From NCBI GenBank assembly GCA_951813615.1, contig OX638377.1, positions 248,001 to 312,000 on the forward strand: 64,000 nt of DNA, written 5' to 3'. Within the stretch, counting starts at the first letter, position 1. Every line of letters begins with the position of its first letter. Origin of the DNA: an uncultured Latescibacterota bacterium (GTDB lineage: Bacteria > Latescibacterota > UBA2968 > UBA8231). Shown one piece after another: positions 36,266 through 43,239 of the stretch. Position numbers and translations under genes: made by a program. The notes under the pieces are model-generated. The model did not search any database. It worked only from the letters and a program-made list of their open reading frames with translations, and was not told the origin of the DNA.

Positions 36266-37222
36266 TTATTTTTTGCCCGTATCGCGCAATTCCAACTTCT
36301 TGACCCGCTGCAGCGCATCTTCGAGCAAGTCCCTATTGGTGGCGATCAGATCGGCTATGACGCCGGTGAGAAACATCTGAAACCCTGCCAACAGCAGGAT
36401 CGCCGCCAAGATAAGCGACTGCACGTGCAGCATCCCTTCGTCAGTAAAAAATAAGAAGTAGAGAAAGCGCACGCCGAGGCCAAAGCCCGCGACAAAGGTC
36501 AAAATACCGCATAGGGAAAATATCTTGAGCGCGGCGTAGCGCGCATAGGTGCGCAAACTGATCTCCCCGGACTTGAAGACGAACTTGCCAATGTTGGAAA
36601 AGAGGCGCGACTCGCGCGTCTTGGGGTTGGTGCGGATCGCGACAGAAGTCACGGCCAAATTTTTGTATCCGGCTTCGATCACATGCTCGGCGGTGTGGTC
36701 GAAATTGGTAAAGGTCGAAAGCTGGAGCGCGCACTCGCGGCTAAAGGCGCGAAAGCCGCTGGCCACATCCGGCACCTGTAGGCCGGCGAGGCGGCCAATC
36801 ACCCGGCTGCCCAAGCCCTGTAGGTAGCGCTTGAGGGCGGAGAAATGGGCAATGGCCTGCGTCTGCCGGTCGCCGATGACCATATCGGCCTGACCGTCGA
36901 GGATGGGCGCGACTAATTTATCGATGTCGCCGCCGTAGTACTGATTGTCGCCGTCGGTGTTGACGATGATATCGGCTCCCAGCCGCAGGCACTCGTCAAA
37001 ACCGGCCTTAAAGGCTTGGCCTAGCCCCCGGTTGTGCGCAAAGCGGATTACGTGATCTGCGCCGCACTCGCGTGCCACCGCGCTGGTGAGATCGTTGGAG
37101 CCGTCGTCGATGACTAAAATTTCGACTTGGTCGATGCCGGGCACTTGGCGCGGGATGTCGCGGATTACAGCGGGCAGGGTCTGCTCTTCGTCAAAGCAGG
37201 GAATCTGCACGATTAACTTCAT
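36266..37222 (-). CDS. Membrane-linked family 2 glycosyltransferase (dolichyl/undecaprenyl-phosphate sugar synthase-like)
   Basis: 318 aa. GT-A fold at the N-terminus: MKLIVQIPCFDEEQTLPAVI, VEILVIDDGSNDLT, HNRGLGQAFKAGFDECL and the metal-binding DGDNQY. DVASGFRAFSRECAL is the acceptor-loop motif of DPM1/ArnC-type enzymes, which move a sugar from a nucleotide to a polyprenyl phosphate. Two C-terminal membrane helices (IFSLCGILTFVAGFGLGVRFLYFLFF and LILAAILLLAGFQMFLTGVIADLIA) anchor it in the inner membrane. It could supply sugar for the polysaccharide exported by the SLBB/Wzz pair. Confidence 0.88.
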   Translation of the reverse strand: MKLIVQIPCFDEEQTLPAVIRDIPRQVPGIDQVEILVIDDGSNDLTSAVARECGADHVIRFAHNRGLGQAFKAGFDECLRLGADIIVNTDGDNQYYGGDIDKLVAPILDGQADMVIGDRQTQAIAHFSALKRYLQGLGSRVIGRLAGLQVPDVASGFRAFSRECALQLSTFTNFDHTAEHVIEAGYKNLAVTSVAIRTNPKTRESRLFSNIGKFVFKSGEISLRTYARYAALKIFSLCGILTFVAGFGLGVRFLYFLFFTDEGMLHVQSLILAAILLLAGFQMFLTGVIADLIATNRDLLEDALQRVKKLELRDTGKK

Positions 37223-37226
37223 TCAT

Positions 37227-38114
37227 TCATCCCCAGCTTTCCTGCCGGATCTGCTTCTTGTCCAGCCCGTGCTCCTGCAAGAGCGCGACCATGTTTTCGA
37301 CGAAGCGCGGCTCTGGGACCTCGCCTTTGGCTCTAGCTGCCTTGCGCTCGTAGGGCGTGATGCCCGGACCGCAGCTATAGGCCATCACCTTGGAGGGATC
37401 GGGCGCGACTTCGCGCAAGAGTTCCCCAGAGATGCGCCCTTGGCGGGCACCGCGGATGCCGCTTGGGTCCTCGCGGGTGATGCAGTGGATCACGTCGAGC
37501 TGGTCGGGATACTGCGCCCGCAGTGTCTCGAATTCCTCGAAGTAAATGACGTCGCCGCGCGTCTTGTTGCTAAACAGCAAGGTGTGCCGAAGTGGGTCGC
37601 CGCGATGCAAACTCTCCTTGATCAAGCTCCTGTTGGGCACGATGCCGCTGCCAGCGCACACGTGGACAATGTGCTCGGTGCGCTCGCAGACATCGGCGGG
37701 AAAGGTGTACGCCCCGGTAAAACCGCTGATGACCAGCCGCCGACCCTCTTGGATGTAGTACGTTAGCAGCGGCGACAGCAGCGGCGGGTACGGCGTCTCG
37801 CCGCTCTCGTAGCGCTCCTCTTTGATCGTGATGGCGAGGTGCTCTTCGTGCGGCGCAGAGGCCATGGAATAGGCCCGCGGCTTTTCCCGCTGCCCCTTTT
37901 GATCTTCTAAGTAGGCGGTGAAGTGCTCCAACTCGCCGAACTGATGCGGATCAATGGTGCAGAAGTGGCCGGCTTGGTATTCGATCGGCCCGTCGCCAGC
38001 GGACATAAAGAGCGTGGTGGTGTCTGGAGTGTCGCGGCGCACGTGGACGACCTCCACCTCCATCTCCCGCACTCTCCGCTTTGGCGTGCGCGTTGTTTGC
38101 GCTGAGGTGCTCAT
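37227..38114 (-). CDS. Ferredoxin-reductase-fold FAD/NAD(P) oxidoreductase
   Basis: 295 aa. FNR-like FAD domain with KPRAYSMASAPHEEHLAITIK (the RxYS motif) and an NAD(P) domain with HIVHVCAGSGIVPNRSLIKESL and VMAYSCGPGITPYERKAA. The substrate-side iron-sulfur domain found in many fused reductases is absent, so it needs a separate partner. A nearly invariant C-terminal QESWG caps the protein. Its ATG (38112-38114) is one base after the stop of the DUF5069 selenoprotein candidate, so the two are translated together and may act in the same redox step. Partner and substrate unknown. Confidence 0.82.
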   Translation of the reverse strand: MSTSAQTTRTPKRRVREMEVEVVHVRRDTPDTTTLFMSAGDGPIEYQAGHFCTIDPHQFGELEHFTAYLEDQKGQREKPRAYSMASAPHEEHLAITIKEERYESGETPYPPLLSPLLTYYIQEGRRLVISGFTGAYTFPADVCERTEHIVHVCAGSGIVPNRSLIKESLHRGDPLRHTLLFSNKTRGDVIYFEEFETLRAQYPDQLDVIHCITREDPSGIRGARQGRISGELLREVAPDPSKVMAYSCGPGITPYERKAARAKGEVPEPRFVENMVALLQEHGLDKKQIRQESWG

Positions 38115-38115
38115 A

Positions 38116-38382
38116 CTAGTGCTTTCTAGCCAAGTGCGCTTTCATCTTTTCGATCAGTGCATCGTCGTCTGCGGACGAGGCTACCATCTCCTCGAATGCT
38201 GCGGCTGTCAACTCCACTTCCTCCAGGAAGTGCTTGTCGGCCGGTCAGGGAAATACGTAGTCGCCGATGCGTTGCTGCTGGTGCGCCCGCGCCTTGTCGG
38301 CTATGCGCGCCAGCCAGGGAATATCGCCGATGATCATACCCCGGGCCCGGGGCTTGAAGTCGAGCGTGTTCCACTCGCTCAT
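38116..38382 (-). CDS. DUF5069-family protein with in-frame UGA, probable selenoprotein (Sec46)
   Basis: 88 aa if the UGA at 38245-38247 is read as selenocysteine. The ATG (38380-38382) follows GGAGGAA and overlaps the previous stop (ATGA). The first half contains PRARGMIIGDIPWLARIADKAR and IGDYVFP; then comes UGA; then PADKHFLEEVELTAAAFEEMV... to a TAG at 38116-38118. DUF5069 proteins, from memory, carry a cysteine at this spot (Y-x-x-P-C-P-x-D), so Sec replaces a conserved Cys. The frame stays open with the same GC-rich third positions and stops 1 nt before the next ATG. A SECIS-like hairpin follows the UGA. The alternative is a nonsense-mutated pseudogene. Cytosolic; function of the family unknown. 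Confidence 0.75.
38215..38232 (-). promoter_or_regulatory. SECIS-like hairpin in the DUF5069 gene
   Basis: On the mRNA, 12 nt after the UGA, CACUUCC pairs perfectly with GGAAGUG around a UGGA loop. The loop begins 19 nt after the UGA and has G at position 2. This meets the bacterial SECIS rules I recall (UGA-to-loop distance about 16-37 nt, a G among the first two loop bases). SelB would bind here to direct Sec insertion. Confidence 0.65.
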
Positions 38383-39416
38383 AGGGTTCCTCCGCGTGGT
38401 GATAGACAAAACTGCAACCGGCTTCTGAACTCGGCTGCATTTGGGTCTGTACTCAGGTCCTGGGCCAGCATGGTCGCACATTGTCGCAGCCGCGCATGGG
38501 GCCTTTTCCAGTGCTGGCGCAAGGCCAGCGCGTGCGGCTCGCCATCGAGGACTGCGCACAACAGGGCTGCGCTGTTTAAAAGAAAAAAAATGCGGTGATA
38601 ATCGAGTGCGCGCACACCGTCGCTGCGCCCGGATTCCTCGGCGTACAAACGCGCTGCGGACGCGTCTAGTAGCGAGCGCATGCGCCCGTCTTGCCGACCG
38701 CTGCCCATACTTGAAGTATACTGCGTCAAGCGCCTTTCCGTCCAGTCCCAACCAATTTTGGCAAATTCGAGAAAGTAAACGCGCGTGCCTCCCGGCGCGA
38801 CGATTGCGTTGCGCGCGTTGTAATCTACGCTGCCCAGCGAAGCTGGTCGCGCCGCCAGCCAACCGTGCATGGTTTCGAGCAGCGGTTGCACCCCAGCGTC
38901 CAAGGGCTGATGGAGACGGCTGCATAGTTGTTCGATTCCAGCGTGCGCTTGTTTTCCCGCCTCATCCCAAGCGGTGGCTAAGGCCGTGCGGTTGGCGCTC
39001 GGCACTATCCTCGGCTCTAGCTGGCCGGCGCGTTGGGCGCACGCGCGGTCAATGGCGCACAGCCCGCGTATGGCCTGCATTGTCGTCGCACGATCCCCGT
39101 CCTGAATGGCGTCGTCGAGGGTGCGATCGCCAACCCATTGCAAGAAGATGCAGTGCGCTTCCCGATCGATACCCAGCACGGCCGGCACCGGACAACCCGC
39201 TCTGTGCAAGAAGCCGAGCACGTCGCGTTCGACCTCCAACAGGTCGTAAGCTGTGCCCTGCGTCAGCCGGCCGAAGAGCTGATGTTTGATCACGACCTTG
39301 CGGCCGTCTGCGTCTTCGATGCACCAGACCCCTTCGGCAAGCGGAGCGATCGCGTGGACGGGCGGGTGCCCAGCGCGCACATAGGCTGCGGTCGCCGCGC
39401 TGTCGGCGAGACTCAT
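38379..39416 (-). CDS. Aminoglycoside-phosphotransferase/choline-kinase-fold protein
   Basis: 345 aa. Kinase-like fold: an N-lobe with GVWCIEDADGRKVVIKHQLFG and LLEVERDVLGFLHRAGCPVPAVLG, the hinge HCIFLQWVGDRTLDDAI, then a catalytic region LGSVDYNARNAIV in place of the usual HGDLHxxN, and YFLEFAKIGWDWTERRL in place of the metal-binding IDFxxxxxGD. The catalytic Asp and Asn can be aligned, but the His of HGD is missing and the metal Asp is Glu. It may phosphorylate a small molecule or be a degenerate kinase. Coupled by 4-nt overlaps to the lectin-like gene upstream and the DUF5069 gene downstream. Confidence 0.65.
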   Translation of the reverse strand: MSLADSAATAAYVRAGHPPVHAIAPLAEGVWCIEDADGRKVVIKHQLFGRLTQGTAYDLLEVERDVLGFLHRAGCPVPAVLGIDREAHCIFLQWVGDRTLDDAIQDGDRATTMQAIRGLCAIDRACAQRAGQLEPRIVPSANRTALATAWDEAGKQAHAGIEQLCSRLHQPLDAGVQPLLETMHGWLAARPASLGSVDYNARNAIVAPGGTRVYFLEFAKIGWDWTERRLTQYTSSMGSGRQDGRMRSLLDASAARLYAEESGRSDGVRALDYHRIFFLLNSAALLCAVLDGEPHALALRQHWKRPHARLRQCATMLAQDLSTDPNAAEFRSRLQFCLSPRGGTL

Positions 39417-39790
39417 GGTTGGCTAAAGACGATGATTTGGGCGACGATTTTGCCGGCTTGGTTGTTGAGGCTCGGGTTTTCGTTCATGGCCAAATTCAGG
39501 AGCCCCGCGCGGTCGGCGATAAAGTCGCAGCGACTGCCCACGGCAAAGACCGGTCCGTCGTCGCCAATGCGCGCTACGAGTACGCCGACATTGGCTCCCG
39601 GCAGTAGGTAGCCCGATTCTGCCGGGAGGTTGTACACCCCATCGGCACCGCACCAGGCGATTTGATTTTGCATGTCCGGCGACCAAGTTTCCTCAGCGTC
39701 GATGACGACCCGCTGGCCGCTCTCTAGCCGGATCAAGCTGTCTTGCCATTGCGGACTAGGCCGCACCGTACGCATAATTGTTACAGCCAC
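39413..39790 (-). CDS. LecA/PA-IL-like galactose-binding domain protein
   Basis: 125 aa from a GTG at 39790. The single domain shows the PA-IL/LecA pattern: VVIDAEETWSPDMQNQIAWCGADGVYN, GYLLPGANVGVLVARIGDDGPVFAVGS, then LLNLAMNENPSLNNQAGKIVAQIIV, where the last Asn-rich loop corresponds to the calcium/sugar site. LecA is a galactose-specific lectin; sugar specificity here is not readable. No signal peptide is apparent, so it is either cytosolic or exported by another route. First gene of the minus-strand run; its stop overlaps the start of the kinase-like gene (39413-39416). Confidence 0.6.
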   Translation of the reverse strand: MAVTIMRTVRPSPQWQDSLIRLESGQRVVIDAEETWSPDMQNQIAWCGADGVYNLPAESGYLLPGANVGVLVARIGDDGPVFAVGSRCDFIADRAGLLNLAMNENPSLNNQAGKIVAQIIVFSQP

Positions 39791-39840
39791 AGCACCTTCT
39801 CGCTATCTAAGTTTTAATTAAAGCGCGTATTGCGAATTCA

Positions 39841-41241
39841 ATGGCGCTAAAGAAATCCTCCGGCCCCAAAGAGTCAAGCGCGACCCAGTACTTGCATCAG
39901 CGACGCATTGCTCTGCTCGGCCTCGGCGTGGAAAACCGCGCGCTGGCCCGCTTCCTCCACGCGCGTCAGATTCCCTTCTCTGTGTGCGACGTTCGCGACC
40001 CGGCTACTCCGGTGGAGGGCGTGCAACAATGGCGCATCGGCGAAGGCTATCTCGACGACCTGACCGATTTCGACTTGCTGTTCCGCACGCCGGGCCTGCC
40101 GACGCTGGACCCGCGCCTGTGTGCGGCGCGGCGTTGCGGCGTCGAAGTGTCGAGCCAGACGCGCCTCTTTTTACAGCTATGCCCTGCGCCCGTGCTCGGC
40201 GTCACCGGCACTAAGGGCAAAGGCACTACGACTGCGCTACTGCACGCCTTGCTGGCAACCGATCCGTCGGCACGGGTGTTTAGTGGCGGCAACATCGGTC
40301 GGCCGCCGCTTGAATTCATTGACGAGTTGCAGCCGAACGACCGCGTGGTCCTAGAGCTATCCAGCTTTCAATTGCAAGACCTCGACCAAAGCCCCCATAT
40401 CGCCGTGGTTCTTTCCGTCACCGAGGACCACCTCGACTATCACGCCGACCGCGCCGAATACGTCGATGCTAAAAAGCCCGTGTGCCGCTACCAAACTCCC
40501 GGTGATATCCTCGTTGTCAATCGGGACTGTCCTACGGCTCAAACCTTTGCCGAAGAAAATATAGCTGCCCAGTGGGCCTTTAGCACAACTGCCCCGAGCA
40601 TTCCGGGCGCGTGGACCGCCGACGGCCAGTTGTGGGCTTGCTGCCCCGAGGAGCGGCCGACCGCCATTTGTCCGGTGGCCGACATCCCCCTGCGGGGCCA
40701 ACACAATTGGAGCAACGCGGCCGCGGCCGTTGCTGGTGCGTTGGCTTTTGGTGCGCCAGCGACCCGTTTCGCCGAGGCCATTCGCGCATTTGCGGGCTTG
40801 CCCCACCGCCTCGAATACGTCGCCGAGTGCGACGGAGTTACCTATTACAACGACTCACTGGCCACGACCGTCGATGCTACCTGTGCTGCCATCCGCGCCT
40901 TTGACGCGCCCCTGCTGCTGATCGCGGGTGGCGCTTCCAAAGGGGCCGACTTTAGTGACTTGGGCATTGCTATTGCCGAGGCCAATGTCCGCGTCGTGCT
41001 GCTCATCGGCCAAGAGGCCCCGCGCATTGCCGCCGCTGTACAGCAGGCGGGTGCTGATGGGATTATCCACTGCTGCCGCGACCTACTCCAAGCCTTGGAC
41101 ACCGCCCGCGATTTGGCTCAAACGGGCGACGTGGTGCTGCTTTCTCCGGCCTGCGCCAGTTTCGATCAGTTTGCCAGTTACGCCGAGCGCGGCGACCTGT
41201 TCAAGCGGCTGGTCCTTGCCGCTCGTAGCCAAGAGAATTAG
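39841..41241 (+). CDS. murD: UDP-N-acetylmuramoylalanine--D-glutamate ligase
   Basis: 466 aa. Mur ligase with an N-terminal Rossmann part (RRIALLGLGVENRALARFL), the ATP loop GVTGTKGKGTTTALLH (about 120-135), the central domain with VLELSSFQLQDLDQSPHIAVVLSVTEDHLDYH, and the C-terminal domain with PHRLEYVAECDGVTYYNDSLATT and IAGGASKGADFSDL. It adds D-glutamate to UDP-MurNAc-L-Ala in peptidoglycan synthesis, cytosolic. The gene stands alone rather than in a mur/fts cluster. The 50-bp gap to the divergent lectin-like gene must hold both promoters; I see no convincing boxes. Confidence 0.92.
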   Translation: MALKKSSGPKESSATQYLHQRRIALLGLGVENRALARFLHARQIPFSVCDVRDPATPVEGVQQWRIGEGYLDDLTDFDLLFRTPGLPTLDPRLCAARRCGVEVSSQTRLFLQLCPAPVLGVTGTKGKGTTTALLHALLATDPSARVFSGGNIGRPPLEFIDELQPNDRVVLELSSFQLQDLDQSPHIAVVLSVTEDHLDYHADRAEYVDAKKPVCRYQTPGDILVVNRDCPTAQTFAEENIAAQWAFSTTAPSIPGAWTADGQLWACCPEERPTAICPVADIPLRGQHNWSNAAAAVAGALAFGAPATRFAEAIRAFAGLPHRLEYVAECDGVTYYNDSLATTVDATCAAIRAFDAPLLLIAGGASKGADFSDLGIAIAEANVRVVLLIGQEAPRIAAAVQQAGADGIIHCCRDLLQALDTARDLAQTGDVVLLSPACASFDQFASYAERGDLFKRLVLAARSQEN

Positions 41242-41356
41242 TATGAACGCACCAACGAAGGCCGTCCCCAGCAATTAGTAGCTGACCGAGGACACGCCGA
41301 CGCTTGGGCCGAAGCTCGGGCGAGCGCAAAAACACCCTAACGAATGGAATAAAATC

Positions 41357-42832
41357 ATGAGCGACCGACCCAATTTGTTGTTCATCATGCCCGATCAGAT
41401 GCGCCACGACTTTCTCAGTTGTTATGGTGCACCGCACATTTCCACGCCCAACATCGACCGCATTGCCGCGGAGGGCATCCGCTACGACCAAGCCTATAGC
41501 TTGCATCCGGTCTGCGTACCGGCGCGTTGTTCGCTGCTTACTGGCCTCAATGCTTGGCGCAATCACGTGCTGACTAACGGCAACCACCTGCGACCGGACC
41601 ACGCTGCGTGCGGCATCCGCACTTGGGCGGAGATGTTGACCGACCACGGCTACCTCACCTCGGCCATTGGCAAGATGCACTTCTACCCGTGGGAAGCCTC
41701 CTTTGGCTTTCAGCATCGCATCGCCTGCGAGGACAAGGTGTGGGTCAACATCCAAGACGATTACTGGCACTATTTGCAACAGCGCGGCCATCGCAAGTAC
41801 ATGGGCAAGGAGCACGAAGGATATGACGAAAATCGAGGTGCCTGCGTGTCGCTTTTGCCTTGGGATTGCTACTGGGATTACTTCGTCGGCGAGGCGGCGG
41901 CGCGCTTCATCCGCGAGTACGACGACGAGCGGCCCTTCGCCTGCATGGTGGGTTTCCCCGGCCCGCACGATCCCTATGACCCCACGCCGGAATTTCTGGC
42001 TAAAGTAGATGTCGATAAAATTCCCGATCCCGCCCCCGGCGACCCCATCCACCGCGATGTCCGCGAGGGCATCCACCCCCGACCTCGGCCCGGCGCGCCG
42101 ATCTGGACCCCACAGACCGAAGGTCCCTACACCGAGGAGCAGAAGCGCAAGGTGCGCGCCCACTATTCGGCCCTCATCGTGCAGATAGACCACGAGGTCG
42201 GCCAAATCCTCGCGGCCTTGGAGGAAAGCGGCCGTCTCGACAACACCATCGTCATCTTCGCCTCAGATCACGGCGACTTGGTTGGGGATCACGGCGTAAA
42301 CGCCAAGGGCAACTTCTACGAAGGTAGCTGCCACGTGCCCATGCTGGTGCGCCAGCCGGGCGGTGCTGCCGGCGAGGTGCGCGACGATTTGGTTTGCCTC
42401 ACGGACGTCACCGCTACCCTGTTAGCCGCATCTGGCCACGGCGTGCCGGAGTACATGGATGCTAGGCCGCTGCCCGGTTTGGGTTTGGCCGGCGATGCAC
42501 CGCGCGACATGCTAGTTGGTGGCTTGCAATCCGGCTGGATGGCCTACGACGGGCGGCACAAGCTAGTGAAGTACGGCAACGGCGCGGCCGGGCTTTTCGA
42601 TTTGCAGGAAGATCCCCAGGAAGAGCACAATCTCGCCGAATCCGTAGCGCACGCGGCTGAATACCGCCACTTGGACGCTGCGCTCTGGCGCGAAGTTATG
42701 CGCTCCGTGCAGGCTTCGCACTCCTACAATTTAGTAGATGCCTCTGAAAGTGGCCCTCTATGGGCCGACAAGGTGTTCGGTGCGGCGGGGTGGGAGCGGG
42801 TCTATCCGCACAGTTCAGTTAAGAGGAGATAG
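41357..42832 (+). CDS. Sulfatase (formylglycine-type, cytosolic)
   Basis: 491 aa. Alkaline-phosphatase-superfamily sulfatase: PNLLFIMPDQMRHDFLSCYG (metal Asp), the maturation signature CVPARCSLLTG with Cys53 converted to formylglycine, AIGKMHFYPW, MVGFPGPHDPYDPTPE and VIFASDHGDLVGDHG (metal Asp-His). The 'CxPxR' signature is intact. No signal peptide, so it would act in the cytosol on an imported substrate such as a sulfated sugar or choline sulfate. The start ATG at 41357 is preceded by only a weak ribosome-binding site, and 115 bp of unremarkable sequence separate it from murD. Confidence 0.88.
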   Translation: MSDRPNLLFIMPDQMRHDFLSCYGAPHISTPNIDRIAAEGIRYDQAYSLHPVCVPARCSLLTGLNAWRNHVLTNGNHLRPDHAACGIRTWAEMLTDHGYLTSAIGKMHFYPWEASFGFQHRIACEDKVWVNIQDDYWHYLQQRGHRKYMGKEHEGYDENRGACVSLLPWDCYWDYFVGEAAARFIREYDDERPFACMVGFPGPHDPYDPTPEFLAKVDVDKIPDPAPGDPIHRDVREGIHPRPRPGAPIWTPQTEGPYTEEQKRKVRAHYSALIVQIDHEVGQILAALEESGRLDNTIVIFASDHGDLVGDHGVNAKGNFYEGSCHVPMLVRQPGGAAGEVRDDLVCLTDVTATLLAASGHGVPEYMDARPLPGLGLAGDAPRDMLVGGLQSGWMAYDGRHKLVKYGNGAAGLFDLQEDPQEEHNLAESVAHAAEYRHLDAALWREVMRSVQASHSYNLVDASESGPLWADKVFGAAGWERVYPHSSVKRR

Positions 42833-42875
42833 GCGCAGTCGTAGATGGACGATATGCGCTGAAACCACGACGCAT

Positions 42876-43226
42876 CTAATCCAACGCCGTCGGCAGCAAC
42901 GCCTGATTGTAGCCGACGATTAGGCGCGTGCCGCAGCGGAATGCGGGTGCCCGGAGCTTGCCAGAACGTCCCAGCAGGAGCTGAAGCAATTCTTCGTCTG
43001 AGGGTCGTTGCGCCACCAAGTCGAAGCGGAGGACGCGCTGCCCTTGGGCGACGAACAGCTCGGTCGCGTCTTTGAGCAGGGCGAGGGCCGTCGTGCCCGC
43101 GATCTGCTCTTTGGTTGCACTCTGCACCATGCCGTCGGCAATGCCGTTTTGCACAAGAAACTCTTGTGCTCGCTTGCAGCTCGTTCAGCCGGGGCGGTGG
43201 TAGCGCCATTCCAAGGCGTGGGCCAT
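42876..43226 (-). CDS. ArsC/Spx-like thioredoxin-fold protein with in-frame UGA, probable selenoprotein (Sec14)
   Basis: 116 aa if the UGA at 43185-43187 encodes selenocysteine. From the ATG at 43226: MAHALEWRYHRPG, UGA, then TSCKRAQEFLVQNGIADGMVQ..., RPSDEELLQLLLGRSGKLRAPAFRCG, ending TALD-TAG at 42876. The pattern is the ArsC-family thioredoxin fold, with UGA replacing the first Cys of CxxC (U-T-S-C, resolving Cys17). A perfect SECIS-like hairpin follows. Without readthrough no sensible start exists, since the remaining ORF would lack the active site. It is 13 nt downstream of cysH and probably co-transcribed. Sec-containing ArsC-like proteins are known; the reaction here is not. Confidence 0.82.
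43151..43169 (-). promoter_or_regulatory. SECIS-like hairpin in the ArsC-like gene
   Basis: On the mRNA, 15 nt after the UGA, GCACAAG pairs perfectly with CUUGUGC around the loop AGUUU. The loop starts 22 nt after the UGA and has G at position 2 followed by U, as in many bacterial SECIS elements. Confidence 0.75.
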
Positions 43227-43239
43227 TACGCGATTTCTC

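Noticed and set aside
38126..38440. 104-aa minus-strand ORF covering the DUF5069 region
   Set aside because: It is another frame of the selenoprotein candidate, with low-complexity Arg/His/Gly composition and no family resemblance.
38245..38925. 226-aa minus-strand ORF ending at the DUF5069 UGA
   Set aside because: Only its last 45 codons are real (from ATG 38382). The upstream part is out of frame with the kinase-like gene and has no ribosome-binding site.
42876..43154. 92-aa ArsC-like ORF starting after the UGA
   Set aside because: It would start mid-domain, without the active-site UxxC or a ribosome-binding site; the full gene starts at 43226.
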